A stretch of DNA of 64,000 nucleotides. It comes from Straminergon stramineum (taxonomy: Eukaryota; Streptophyta; Bryopsida; Hypnales; Calliergonaceae). Shown one piece after another: positions 1 through 10,559 of this stretch (the stretch's first letter is position 1; each line of letters opens with the position of its first letter). A program made the position numbers and the translations under genes. A model generated the notes under the pieces. That model saw only the letters and a program-made list of their open reading frames with translations. It was not told the origin of the DNA and made no database searches. The stretch covers positions 4,342,501 through 4,406,500 of the forward strand of contig OY987271.1 of assembly GCA_963920665.1 (NCBI GenBank), read 5' to 3'.

Positions 1-1
1 C

Positions 2-280
2 GAGTTGTACGTGGGCTTCGTGAGCACGAACAACACCTTGTTCGCTACCACCCTCAAGGAAGGCGAGCTGTTCGTGTTCCCCAAGGGCCTGGTGCACTTC
101 CAGCTGAATGTGGGCAAGGGTCCTGCGTTGGCGTTCGCCGCTTTGAGCAGCCAGAACCCCGGCGTGCAGCAGATTGCCCCCGCTTTGTTCACTCCGGACA
201 TCACAGACGAGGTTTTGGAGAAGGCGTTCCGCATCAACGAGCAGACGGTGGACCTGATCCAGAAGCAGTTCCGCATGTAA
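2..280 (+). CDS. GLP: Germin-like protein GLP1, C-terminal part (5' end outside window)
   Basis: This is the 3' end of a germin-like protein gene, a secreted cupin that normally binds manganese in the cell wall. It enters the window in frame at a codon equivalent to Glu130 of the complete 221-residue paralogues and runs to TAA at 278-280. Germin box 2 is intact: G-E-L-F-V-F-P-K-G-L-V-H, with the histidine equivalent to His161 as the fourth metal ligand, followed by F-Q-L-N. The C-terminus ends I-Q-K-Q-F-R-M as in the other copies. The loop reads S-T-N-N-T, which makes an N-glycosylation sequon (Asn139) shared only with GLP8. The gene is tail-to-tail with GLP2, and the two 3' flanks are mirror copies. 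The upstream ligands His115, His117 and Glu122 lie outside the window and cannot be checked. Confidence 0.93.
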   Translation, partial: ELYVGFVSTNNTLFATTLKEGELFVFPKGLVHFQLNVGKGPALAFAALSSQNPGVQQIAPALFTPDITDEVLEKAFRINEQTVDLIQKQFRM

Positions 281-560
281 ATCAATCTATCAATAGTTGA
301 TGAGATTTAATGATCAAATTAAGTCTGTCGAAACATCATGTACAGCGGCAGCTAGTTTAGTATCTCAACATTCTTTTGCAAACAATTGCAAGCTAGTGAA
401 GACGGAGGTTTAATGACTTCTGATTATTCAGATTGATAGGAATATTGCCTCAGGATAACTGGGAGGCGTTGATTCATTTGGGCTTCAATGGTCCGCCATA
501 GCTGGCCAACATTTAATGAAGTATCAAGTTCACAATTCTGATGTTCATGAATTCCAACCT
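281..560 (+). repeat. GLP1 3' flank, inverted copy of GLP2 3' flank
   Basis: After the GLP1 stop the sequence matches, in reverse complement, the stretch 3180-3457 downstream of GLP2, with few substitutions. Together with the coding parts this forms an inverted duplication whose arms are about 550 bp (1-560 and 3180-3737). The match fades after about position 560. It probably contains the 3' UTR and cleavage region, but no clear AATAAA was seen. Confidence 0.75.
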
Positions 561-999
561 CGGTTCCTGGTGGAAATCCATGAGGAAATTCTCTCTGGGA
601 AGGCGTCTCTTGCAATGATCCATGTCAAGTCACTCAATTGTGCGTGACATATCATGTCTTTTGTTTCCTTTTTTCGCCACCCTAAGTGCTCCAAAGTCCA
701 TGTTCTGGATGGTGAAGAGTGCTCGAGTGCAATGTTTCATCCAAATTTCGTCTCATTCATCCAAAATAATACTCGAATCTTTAAAAGATAGCCTTCCTTC
801 ATGGCTAATTTGATGTAATTGAGGTAAATTATATATTTGTGCAAAGATACAAGCAAAAATTTGCACAAATTCCAAAACGGATTCTAAAAAGGATTCACAC
901 ATTAAAGGGTTAATGTTCTGCCTTTTGAACGGATTAGAGTTCCAGGCATGCTCAGAGCTGTCGTCTTGACTTTTATCACCTAGTGCTAAGCTGTCGTAA
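561..999. other. No gene recognised
   Basis: AT-rich DNA with short open frames only. Nothing with family resemblance was seen apart from a possible faint upstream extension of the LRR relic that follows. Confidence 0.5.
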
Positions 1000-1260
1000 T
1001 CCTGCTCTGTGACAGATCTTTGGTTAACTAGGGATTTGAAGGACCTATTCCTGCAGCCATTATTCAACTCTCTCAGTTCCCTTAACAGCTTATTCCCTTA
1101 ACGGCTTAGACCTCGGCAATTCGAATTCCGAGACCTTGAATGGAACCTGGAACGTCATTACTGAAGACCTGAGTGTCCTCTCAAGCTTGAGCAATCTCCA
1201 GCATCTGTATGTGCAAAAATCATCAACCACTTGGATCAAGTTTCAGCCAAGAATGTTTGG
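1000..1260 (+). pseudogene. Leucine-rich-repeat protein fragment, frameshifted
   Basis: Two overlapping plus-strand frames read as leucine-rich repeats. The frame opening at 1000 gives T-D-L-W-L-T-R-D-L-K-D-L-F-L, then N-S-L-S-S-L-N-S-L, and ends at TAA near 1099-1101. A shifted frame continues with L-N-G-L-D-L-G-N, then D-L-S-V-L-S-S-L-S-N-L-Q-H-L-Y-V to about 1230. The L-x-x-L-x-L-x-N spacing is typical of plant LRR receptor-like proteins. A third frame shows F-E-G-P-I-P-A-A-I, also LRR-like, so the fragment has probably suffered more than one indel. No kinase domain, signal peptide or flanking exons were found. I read it as a gene relic, because an exon of a functional gene should not need several frames. 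It could be a captured fragment inside an unrecognised transposon. Confidence 0.5.
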
Positions 1261-2265
1261 TTCCCGGTTTGGTTGTTCTTCCCATTCATGGATTAAATAA
1301 AATGAGACTCTATTCTGTAAGAGTTCCCTTCCGGATGGAGGAGGTCAAGCAATAGATACTTGTTGCGGTTTTCGACCACCAGTGACTAGATGTGTGTACT
1401 TGTACTTGCGCAGAAATCTCACTTACAGTTCCCGATTGCAGTGCTGGGCTTGACTGGTCTCATTACTTTGTAAGTGACTGTCATTGAAGCTGGCTTCACT
1501 GTCAATTATTTTTAAGTTTACGCCGTTCGCTTTCAATGTAATATGTGTTTGAACATGAACATGAGGCCAGTCCATTCTTCATCGATGACCCCCTGTTTGT
1601 TAAAACGGCGGAAATTCCTGAAATTGGCGGACATAGGAAAGGCTAAGTTTTGAAGAACCGTGGAGGAGTAGTTTTAATTCGGTAATCCTTAGCTACATCT
1701 ATATGTATCCTAGATTTTAGAGCTCAAGGTTTGAGTTGGTCACCTTGAGACCCATGGCTGAGCGCTTGGAAGTACCAGTTTTCAGAGTTCTGTGCACTTG
1801 AATGTCGCATTCTTGGAGTTATGAACTTCAATTTCGTTAGATTGGCGGTATTCCACTACTTGGGAACTTTCCAGAGCGCGCTGCCTGAAACGTAAATCAA
1901 CACTTCTCCTATTTTTTAGAGCTTTGTTGAGATTTATGTCACGAATTTCTTGCGGAATTATCGCCAAATGAACGAAAATGACGATTATGAAATCCGTCAT
2001 TTTAACAACTATGACCGTCAGGATGTCATTTACGTTGTTTGATTAGTATTTGGGCTTTTTAAGCTAAGAACTTCTTTGTGAGCCTTGCACAATTTTAAGT
2101 TGACATAATTCACAACTGTGGTGATTGATAGTTGAGGGACCAACGTGAGTGGTTGACAGAAATTGGATCACAGTGGATTCATAGGTCAATTTCCACTTCT
2201 AAACAATTTTCATGCCGGTGACCCGTGTATATGATTCAAGAGTTGCATACCTAGGAAGTAGACAT
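1261..2265. other. No gene recognised
   Basis: Mixed-composition DNA between the LRR relic and the first dispersed repeat. No reading frame, inverted repeat or RNA structure stood out. Confidence 0.5.
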
Positions 2266-2470
2266 CCAATTAGGGGCTATTTAAAAATAGTAAAATAATT
2301 TTTTTAAACTACAAAAAATTACTCAATATCTATAACTATCACATGTACTTTCATTTCAGATTTCATATGAAATTAACATATAACAATGTAAAAATTTATG
2401 AGCAAAAAAACACCAGTCTAAAGTCAAGGAGAAAAAATAAGGACAAGTGTCTCTTGCAACCACCCTGAGC
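2266..2470 (-). repeat. Dispersed repeat F, reverse copy
   Basis: The segment starting GTAGACATCCAATTAGGGGC matches, in reverse complement, parts of 7646-8050 and 10560-11010, and in the same orientation 55138-55365. The shared features are a CCAATT-GGGGC stretch and the CAAGTGTCTCTTGCAACCACCC end. It is non-coding, and no terminal repeats or target duplication were found. Confidence 0.55.
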
Positions 2471-2756
2471 GAGAAAATTCATGAAAAAAAATTATCTTTT
2501 AAAACAATCTTGAATTTTGAGACTTTACTCAGCTAAGGCCTTTATGTCAAATTGTTTTGCTTAATTAATCTCAATTAGTCTTCAAATAATAGATGGATGT
2601 TTTTGTAATATTTTTCTCATGTGAACGTCCTGTAGTTTACACGTGTTGATTTTTTCAGAATTTTGGATAGAAAATCAAATTATTGAGCTATTCAAATGTA
2701 AAATATACAAGGACAATTGTATCAAGTTTTTTGAAAGAACATTCTCTCTTGATAAG
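2471..2756. repeat. Repeat copy shared with 12290-12545
   Basis: This stretch aligns by eye along its length with 12290-12545, sharing TTGAGACTTTACT, ATAGATGGATG and GTGTTGATTTTT in order. It aligns more weakly with 22390-22580 and 48660-48860. It lies just outside the GLP 3' flank in two units, so it may be an old part of the tandem duplication unit rather than a transposon. Confidence 0.5.
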
Positions 2757-3457
2757 TTCTTGGCAGTCGGCATTGCGTAAATCATGTTCGCGGCTTCGGC
2801 ACCTTCCCTACATAATAATGACATAACGGTGAACATTATTTCGAAGTTTCCAACTTTCCATCCACATCAAAATCGCTGATTCTCGCAACTTGCTATCAAA
2901 TGAATGTCATTCTCTGAATTTGCTTCGACAGTGTTCCTGAGTGTACACAACTACAGTTGCAGGTTAACTTACCAAACTAAACAAACGCAAAAATCATTAC
3001 CAGGAACTTAACGTAACTGAAAATTAATGAAAAACTACCACAAATTGGAACTGGTCGAGTGGACACTAAAAAAAGCTTCAGAAAAATGTGTGTACAATTC
3101 ACTTCACCTTCCAATTGGTTTAACAAAACTCCATAGTATTAACATATATAACTCAAGACTTCAACTCAATCATGCACAACACACCATTTCATGAACATCA
3201 GAATTGTGAACTTGATACTTCATTAAATGTTGGCCAGCTATGGCGGACCATTGAAGCCCAAATAAATCAACGCCTCCTAGAGATACTGAGGGCAATATTC
3301 CTATCAATCGAAAGAATCAGAAGTCATTAAACCTCCGTCTTCACTAGCTTGCAATCGTTTGCAAAAGAATGTTGATACTAAACTAGTTGCCGCTGTACAT
3401 GATGTTTCGACAGACTTAATTTGATCATTAAATCTCATCAACTATTGATCGATTGAT
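2757..3457 (-). repeat. Conserved 3' flank of the GLP unit (GLP2)
   Basis: About 700 bp downstream of GLP2 matches 13485-14165 (GLP3), 17080-18187 (GLP4, with an insertion) and scattered parts of 31950-33348 (GLP6). It starts GTTCTTGGCAGT and contains GCCCAAAT(A/G)AATCAACGCC. The duplicated unit therefore included long non-coding DNA. The last 280 bp are mirrored after GLP1. Confidence 0.75.
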
Positions 3458-4123
3458 TTACATGCGGAACTGCTTCTGGATCAGGTCCACCGTCTGCTCG
3501 TTGATGCGGAACGCCTTCTCCAATACCTCGTCCGTGATGTCCGGAGTGAACAAAGCGGGGGCAATCTGCTGCACGCCGGGGTTCTGGCTGCTCAAAGCGG
3601 CGAACGCCAACGCAGGACCACTGCCCACATTCAGCTGGAAGTGCACAAGACCCTTGGGGAACACGAACAGCTCGCCTTCCTTGAGGGTGGTGGCAAACAA
3701 AGTGTTGCTGGTGCTCACGAAACCCACGTACAACTCACCCTTGACCACCAGCAGAATCTCGGTGGCTCTAGGGTGCGTGTGCGGGGGGTTGATGCCGCCC
3801 GTGGCGAAGTCGATACGAGCAGCGGAGATGCCCAAAGTGTTCAGTCCGGGGAACTGAAGGACGGAGGCGGGGGTGACTGCGGCCTTGTTGGCGTTGTTGG
3901 TGTTTCCAGCGTTCTTCAAGCCAGCGAACGTGAAGTCGTTCACGGAGACCTTGTCGGCGGGCTTGCATGTGAGTCCGTTGATGGTGAGTCCGCTTTTCAA
4001 GTCTGCTACGCAGAAGTCCTGCAGCGGATCCTCGTCTGCAGCCATGGCGAGCATGGGCACCATCGCCACGGTCATCAACACGGCCACGGTCACCCACAAG
4101 CTGCGTCGGGTCATGATGGCCAT
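3458..4123 (-). CDS. GLP: Germin-like protein GLP2
   Basis: An intact, intronless 221-residue germin-like protein. Residues 1-28 form a signal peptide (basic M-T-R-R then a hydrophobic core ending A-M-A). The mature part starts A-D-E-D-P-L-Q-D-F-C with Cys38, which should pair with Cys53 as in germins. Cupin box 1 (G-G-I-N-P-P-H-T-H-P-R-A-T-E) supplies His115, His117 and Glu122; box 2 supplies His161. Known GLPs form wall hexamers with superoxide dismutase or oxalate oxidase activity. Which activity applies here cannot be read from sequence. Copy-specific residues are Ala2, Thr108 and Ser168. The ATG is fixed by the start of the signal peptide and by alignment with the other copies; TAA at 3458-3460. 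The promoter with TATA and CGCG boxes lies at 4335-4505. Confidence 0.97.
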   Translation of the reverse strand: MAIMTRRSLWVTVAVLMTVAMVPMLAMAADEDPLQDFCVADLKSGLTINGLTCKPADKVSVNDFTFAGLKNAGNTNNANKAAVTPASVLQFPGLNTLGISAARIDFATGGINPPHTHPRATEILLVVKGELYVGFVSTSNTLFATTLKEGELFVFPKGLVHFQLNVGSGPALAFAALSSQNPGVQQIAPALFTPDITDEVLEKAFRINEQTVDLIQKQFRM

Positions 4124-4334
4124 GTCGTGTGGATCGATATCAGTCGCTTCAAGGTGCTGGAGGTTCTAAGCTTAATCCCAGTCGGTCAGTTCTGGAGAAG
4201 TTGAGGTAGCGGGGAGCTGGAATTCGAACGTCAAGCTCTGTCAGTTGCAGTGTCTCTTGAGATGGTTGTGGAAGCTGGTGTTGTGAACTGTTGGAATGGA
4301 GTGGTTGCTGTTACAATTGCTTGGGCTGTGGGGG

Positions 4335-4505
4335 TTTATATCGTCGACATCCTGCAGAAGGCATCAGCGGTGAAGCGCGTTCTCCACTTGAGACGCGGGG
4401 TGGCTGAAAAAAAACTCTGACGAGGAAACGAGGCAGGCAGCAGGGCCGGTTCTTTGGGATTCAAGACCGGGTCCAATGAAAGTCAGAGTGAAGGACTTCT
4501 GACGT
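4335..4505 (-). promoter_or_regulatory. GLP2 promoter: TATA, paired CGCG boxes, TGACGT
   Basis: Read on the minus strand, TATAAA occupies 4335-4340, about 210 bp from the ATG. Next upstream are ACGCGC at 4375-4380 and CCGCGT at about 4393-4398, then TGACGT (plus-strand reading) at 4500-4505. The same order occurs before the other GLP copies. CGCG boxes are known sites for CAMTA factors, and TGACGT is known for TGA-type bZIPs. Use by those factors here is inference. Confidence 0.6.
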
Positions 4506-4776
4506 GTGAGCTGTGAAAGCGTGATGCAGGAGTGAATGGAGGAAGATTAGGAAGCCACGCCGGTACCCGGCGTGGAAGCCGTGATTCCTGGAGATAAAAG
4601 TTTCGCCTGATTTCAAGTCCGAGGAAGCCTTACATTAGTCAAACTTGCGTTCGGGTAGTCGCGTTTCTCTTCATTTTCACACGACTTATAACTGAAAGGA
4701 GCATTTAATTTTCACGGGCATAGAGACTCGTCTTCAATGACCTGGCCAACTTCTCTCAGTCTACCTACTATTTACA

Positions 4777-4925
4777 TTAACCCTGTAAGGACGCAGCCTA
4801 CTATGACCAGTATAGTCACCAAAATTCTCCGATTATTGGATCCATAGATGCATTCTCCTTTTCTATAGTCAATAGTGAAGTCATCTATTGGACCACTATA
4901 GTTCGTAGAGTCCTTACAAGGGTAA
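4777..4925. mobile_element. 149-bp MITE, TTAACCC-ended
   Basis: The left end reads TTAACCCTGTAAGGAC and the right end GTCCTTACAAGGGTAA, giving near-perfect terminal inverted repeats of about 12 bp inside TTAA (left) and GTAA (right, one change). The interior is also partly self-complementary (CTATAGT/ACTATAG). No coding capacity. The ends resemble those of the larger TTAACCCC elements in this window, so it may be moved by the same enzyme. Confidence 0.6.
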
Positions 4926-6475
4926 GAGAAGAAAAATGGGTGAATTTATAGATTGAATCGTTGAATCGTTCTACAAAAATGATTAGATTTGCCAATACTT
5001 CGATGGAAGTTGCAAATAATAGATAATTTTGCTGATGACCTTATACATATGGGTGATTCTATCTCGGTTTTTTGTTAATTTTACTAGTAAAAATTATGGT
5101 CTTGATAGACTAGCTAGATGACCACTGAGATGACTATTTTCTTGTTACCTTCACTAGTAAAATCATGGTCTTGATAGGCTAGCAAGATGACCTAGGATGG
5201 TTTTTGGAACATTGGCATTTTCTTAGTCAAATTTGCTACTTGTCACTAGACCTAATTACAGATTTAAAACTAATTCAATTTTCACCTCATAAACAAAAAT
5301 ACATGAAATTATTGGAAAAAAAACAATTATGACCACAAGAAGTTCATCACTTGTCATATATCTTTACAATGCTATCAGGTGATTGCACAAAACACCTACC
5401 AATTTTGTTACATTTTACAACATTCATGCTTGGTTTTTTGGTTTTTTTGGAGTACATAAAAATTAGAAAAATAATTTGAATTTAAAAAAAATTATGGCCA
5501 CTGTATAAACCTATGAGATGAAGGTAACCTACCAAAGGAAAATCATAGAAAAATTCTCTAAGTATAAGAACTAGAAAAGTGTCAAATTTCAAAAAATACA
5601 TACTTTGATGTTTTAATTAGGAAAAAATAGGAAAAAAATGAATTAAAAAAAGAAAAATCGGACATTTGTAGCAACTCTATGCAAATGGTCATTCCCCCCA
5701 AAAACCTACATTATAAGAGAATTGATCCCATCAAGGAGCTTTGAATTTTCTTACTAATTTTAGTACTACTTCAAATAAGTATGAGGTTGTCTACATACAC
5801 ATTAGTGCCACCACATAGGACCACTAAAGTTGATAGTGGCTACTTGGCGTGTAGAAATTGGTAGGAGATATGTACGAGCCATCCCCCATGACTAAGTCAA
5901 GAAATCTTGAAGATGGATTGGATCATGGAGATGAGATTATGGAGATTGACTGGATAATTATGACAAATATTTGAACTTATTATGTAAATCTTGGCTTAAT
6001 TAGTGAGTTGAGAAAGCTCTTTTCCATCCAATTTTGGTATTATGAAGTTCCCTATTTTTAGATTCAATTTTTTCCTAATGCCAAAATAATTCTATACATG
6101 TTTCAAAATGCAAGTAGAAAGAAGCTCCCTATGTGGACTTCTACACTACATACAAATAATTATTTTTAGAAATCCTTTGTACAACATATAAAAGTTTGGT
6201 AGAAGACTATTCCCTCTAAATTTCAGCTCCGAATTCATTTCTTTGGGTACTAATTTATTCAAAAAAATCCCAAATTGGTAAGTGTGACATAAATTTGGGG
6301 GCTATTTTTGGAAAATAAAATAATTTTAAAAATTCCAAAAACGCAAAAGAATCATCTGATAGTTATGAATATCTGAGTGCCTTGCCTAAGAATTTTGAAT
6401 CATTTCGAGCAAGAACATGGAAGTTATGGCCCAAAAACAAATCAGCTAGAAACATGTGACAGAAAATAGTATCAT
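4926..6475. other. AT-rich DNA, no gene recognised
   Basis: Only short spurious frames. It contains the small tandem duplication listed at 5074-5211 and, near 6295, a GGGGGCTATTT stretch that recalls repeat F. Otherwise nothing was recognised. Confidence 0.5.
5074..5211. repeat. Tandem duplication, about 69-bp unit, two copies
   Basis: Two adjacent diverged copies start at GTTAATTTTACTAGTAAAA (5074) and GTTACCTTCACTAGTAAAA (5143). Both continue ATGGTCTTGATAG then CTAG and AGATGACC. There is no coding signal. Confidence 0.7.
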
Positions 6476-6832
6476 GGTTGTTCGGCCGAACAACTCGACA
6501 ACACGACGAACACAACGTCCAACACGTCTAGTAGACCCCCTTGTCCGTCTAATAAAGTCAACTTTAAGGTTGACTTTCAAATAAAGCACTTTCTATTTCC
6601 AATCTTGACATATTTGAATTTCATTTTATTGAAGTGTCTCAATTTAATAATCACTTATTACATTCTTCATTATGGATCATAAATAAAATGAGATTTCAAA
6701 TTATCTCTGCTATTAGGATAAGGCCTTATTCGTCAAAATTGTCATGTATACACGACACTCGTCTTGTATGACATGCGACATCAGACGAACAACTCGACAC
6801 CCGAACCCCAAAATGTGTTCGACAGAACAACC
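6476..6832. mobile_element. Element H, copy 1 (357 bp, short TIRs)
   Basis: The left end GGTTGTTCGGCCGAACA and the right end TGTTCGACAGAACAACC are inverted repeats of about 17 bp, and each end is itself nearly palindromic. A 358-bp copy in opposite orientation lies at 57879-58236 and aligns along its whole length. It contains no reading frame of note. A target duplication could not be identified at either copy. Confidence 0.65.
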
Positions 6833-7645
6833 TTGAATAGTATAGGTGTTTTGTGCAATCACCATGTAAGAGAATTCAATAATTTGAATTAACAAAGATT
6901 GAAATTGGCTTGAGAATTGATGAATAACAAATCATTTTCAGAAATCATAGTTTGCTATTAGCAAAAGTGGGCAAAAAACATAAACTTCCAATGAAAAGAT
7001 AATGTTGACAAAATTGCAATGGATTCAATAAATATAATTATGGTTCGGATAAATAAAAAAAGAACTCATGTGGCTCCAATGTTCTAAAAATTGAACCTTG
7101 GTCTTGGAAAATGATTGTTGTATAATTGTTGCAACATTTGCAAGAATCCTCTCTTGCATGGAAAACATACTATATTTTTATTATTGTTTGCCAAAAGTGT
7201 TTTTTGCGATTTGGACATTATTTAAAGTCCTGCGTGAAATAGACATTCTACCCTTATAAGGACATTGCAAACATATGTATATAAAAGTTTTTACAAAATT
7301 TAGCTTATAGAAACCTCTAGCATTAATTCATGCAATGTTTTCAAAATTATAAGATCAATCTTGATAGAGTAGTGGAGCTTTTCTTTGCAATACTTTTGAA
7401 GCATGAGTGCATGACTCATATGAACTTGAAATTTTTCCTAGAATTAAATATCTTGAATTTAATTATATTCCATATTTTTTTAAAAATTTAGAAATCATTT
7501 TATATTAAAAAATTCAATTTGCTAATTTGTCACATTTCGAGTTTTAGGGGAGGGAGTACTATGGACTACCCAAACTTAATGATTTCATGTTGAAATTTTG
7601 TTGGTCTATTTCTATAGTAGGCATGTTCAAGGGATTATAAAAAAC
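6833..7645. other. AT-rich DNA, no gene recognised
   Basis: No frame, terminal repeat or RNA-like structure was recognised. Confidence 0.5.
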
Positions 7646-8050
7646 ACTTGTCTTATTTTTCATCCCCTTGCCCTCAAAATGAGTGGTCTTTTGTTGATTT
7701 TTTCAATTTTTTTCACATTAATTTAATATTTTTAATTTCCCCCCAATTGGGTCTCTACCTTTACCATTACGGGGGGAGGGGGGGGGGGGGGGGGGTAAGT
7801 CCTATTTTTGATCCAAAAATGAAAATTTGAACTCACAAATTTGACATGTTGGAGTTCTGCTAACATTACAAGGACTAACAATGAGTTTTTATGAAAATAG
7901 AAACATGTCGGTTGCACACATGGGGTCAAAGTGACCTTCCTTTAAATCCTTAACAAGAAGGCTACAAAGAGGGAAAAAATTTCCGTCATGAATTCTTTCA
8001 TGCAATGTGAGCGCAATCTTTTCTAGAAAAATGGCCTTTCATGAATTTTT
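7646..8050 (+). repeat. Dispersed repeat F, copy with G tract
   Basis: Aligns with 10560-11010. Both read TTTTTCATCC/TTTTTGTCC, CCTTG, then ACATTACAAGGA, AACATGTCGGTTGCACA and GGGGTCAAAGTGACCTTCC. Reverse copies lie at 2266-2470 and 55138-55365. Non-coding. Confidence 0.65.
7771..7795 (+). repeat. Guanine homopolymer, G6-A-G18
   Basis: Twenty-four guanines interrupted by one adenine inside repeat F, in otherwise AT-rich DNA. The other copies of repeat F lack the tract. It could fold as a G-quadruplex, but its exact length is also the kind of thing assemblies get wrong. Confidence 0.85.
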
Positions 8051-8099
8051 TTTTTAAATATTAAAAATAAAAAGATCTACAAATCCCTTTTTTGCTATT

Positions 8100-9440
8100 T
8101 TTTACTCTGAGTGGCTTATATAGTACTTGCAACTGTCATTCCCTTATCTCCTTGGGGTGCCCAAAGTGCCTTAGTGAGTAAGGGGGACTATGGGGGTGAC
8201 TTCTTCAACCTTGCAATTGGCTAAGAAGAAAGAAATGAGAGACTCCCGAGCAAACAAGGCACAATAGTGCCTTGATTAAGAAGATCATAGTAACATGTCA
8301 TACATTCTTGGAAAGCTCTTGAAAATACGCTTCTAACTGTCCAAAGAACGCATGATTTGGACTAGGAGGCTAGAAGTTATGGTCGTTCAAAGTTTGGGGT
8401 GTCCCTGTGGCGTCAGGATACTCAAAGGCTAGGTGTGAGGGGTTCCTAAAGAATCACTCAACAAAGTATGGCATGTAGCATATCATTAGAAATTTATAAA
8501 GATAAGTAACCTAGAATGCCAAGCATTATGAGGTTCAAAGACATGAGTCAAGAGTTATGGCCAAGAAAAGGACCGTTGTGAAGGTGTGATGCCGCTTCTA
8601 GTGAACCCGAATCTTTAAAGGTCCATAACTTTGTGAGAACTTATCCAAATGGGATAAGTGAGTTGTCCATTGGTATCTACTCGTCGCATTGATATTCAAA
8701 ATGAACTCACATGTGGGATTTGGAGCCTTGAACGCAAAGGTACGCCGTTTGAAAGTTCGGGAGTTCAAACGGAGCGAGACTTGGGGATTTTGGTTGGAAA
8801 TGGGTGGTCTTCCAAAACCCAAGGGGGTTTGGGAGGTCCCTCCGATCCACAAGGGGTCTACCGAATGCCACAGAAAGTACTATAGGAGGGGTTGGTCTCC
8901 CTCCTCCTTCCTTCTTAGAGCCATGGTGAGTCCCGGTGACTCATAAATGGTGGTGCAATTTCACCATTGGCTTCAAGGTTCTTTGGACACTTGTGTGTGT
9001 GTCCTAGGGCACCAGTTGGTTGGAGTCCCACCCCTTGCTAGGCCTTTGGCAATGTGTCTTGAGTTATGAGTTCCAATTAGTGTTGGTGTAAAAATAGCAA
9101 ATACACTACGGGCTTAGAATGGAGTGGGGTGACAACCAAGGGTGGTTAGGACTGTGACAAGTAGTGCCACTACGAGTCCTAGCACACTAAGATGGAAGTT
9201 CTACCCCATGTCACCAAGTGACATGCCAAGTGCTACGAGTGGAGTGCATACTACTAGTCATGGGGATTAGGACTTAGCGATGTGAATTGGGAATGAGAAC
9301 TAATGCTGTGAGTGCTTGACATGTGTAATGTTAGTTAGTTTGGGCCTAAGTAATACTAGAATTGGAGCGTGGTAATCCTTGAAAGTTATGAAGGGCTCTT
9401 GAAGTCTCTTTGGAGTTGTAAGGTGTTACTAGGGTCACGA
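8100..9440 (+). repeat. Dispersed repeat G, longest copy (about 1.3 kb)
   Basis: The part 8200-8640 matches 45840-46330 in reverse complement, and 8590-9440 matches 42735-43600 in reverse complement. The part after about 9030 also matches 43611-44000 in direct orientation. Diagnostic shared blocks are GGTGACAACCAAGGGTGGTT and CATGTCACCAAGTGACATG. Base composition is richer in GC than the surroundings. It has no transposase or reverse transcriptase frame, so it is likely a non-autonomous retroelement or DNA element. The class is unknown. Confidence 0.6.
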
Positions 9441-10559
9441 CAACAACAGTCAATAATATTGCATAGAACTAAATCAACAATTTAGATTTGCAAGGGCCTT
9501 CAATCTATAGTTTAGATTTGCAAGGGTAATCCTAACACCAAATACTAATAGTATTTCATAGTACTACCAACCCTATGACCCAAAACCACATTTTTGAGCC
9601 AAAAATATAAAGGGTTTCTTGTAATCACCTATTCCTATACAAGGGTGTCTAAAAATATATTATTTTATATCCTCTGCATTCAAGTAAATAGGGCCCCTTG
9701 CATGCACACTTCTAAACATTGAAAATGGTGTCAATGTCATTCTTTTTTGGTGAAATCTTTTTCCCATAAAGTCCTCCCCAATTGCCAATTTTTGGATTTC
9801 TTTGTAATTTTTTTCCTATTTTCTACAAATTAAAACATTGAAGTACCTCTTTCCTTGAGAAGATTACACTTATCTAGTTCTCCTACTTAGAAGAATTTTC
9901 TATGCTTTTCCTTCATGGAGTACCTTCTTACAATTGTATACATTGGACATATTTTTAATATTTAAAAAAAAAATCTAATTTCATACAATTCATAGTATTC
10001 TTGAAAAAGACACTAAAAACTCCCAAAATGTAATTTGTTTTTGTAAATTAGTGTATTATTAGCGTACTACTATTGCATATTGTGAATTTGTGATATCCAA
10101 TCCTTAGATCTTCCACAACTTGGAATGCAACAATTCTTATATCATTTGATACAATACAACATTTTTAAGTCCTAGCCTTTACCAAATCAATACTATGTTA
10201 CAAATCAAGACTAATTTCATATTATTCAAACTATTACATCCTTAAAGTACCCACTTTTGTCTCCCATGAAGAATTAAACAATCAATTTCTGATTCCATTT
10301 TGTTAAAGCATCGTTACAAGAAATACTTGTTCAACAACCAATCAAACATATGAGGCAATTGAATGTTTTTAGCAAGAGCTATGATAATCTACCAAAAGAT
10401 ATAGAGATAGGTATTCATGACCACTTTACATTTTAAGTAATTATATTGAAATTTTTATACCTAAGAATATGTGTTCTCTATGAATTTAGAGAATTTGGTA
10501 TTATTTTGTGAAAATTTATATTATTAGTAATAAATTTTATAAAAAAAGAAAAACGAATT
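9441..10559. other. AT-rich DNA, no gene recognised
   Basis: A short block near 9590-9630 (TTTTTGAGCCAAAAATATAAA then TTTCTTGTAATCA) recurs near 11270-11315, suggesting another diverged dispersed repeat. No gene was recognised. Confidence 0.45.

Noticed and set aside
5074..5211. CRISPR-like or regulatory tandem repeat
   Set aside because: Only two diverged 69-bp copies with no spacer structure, in plant nuclear DNA.
7648..7830. Small protein with a glycine run
   Set aside because: The glycine run is the G homopolymer translated. Other copies of the same repeat have no such frame.
8100..9440. Repeat G as a pair of LTRs of a retrotransposon
   Set aside because: No primer-binding site, polypurine tract, gag or pol frame was seen, and the ends could not be fixed to TG...CA.
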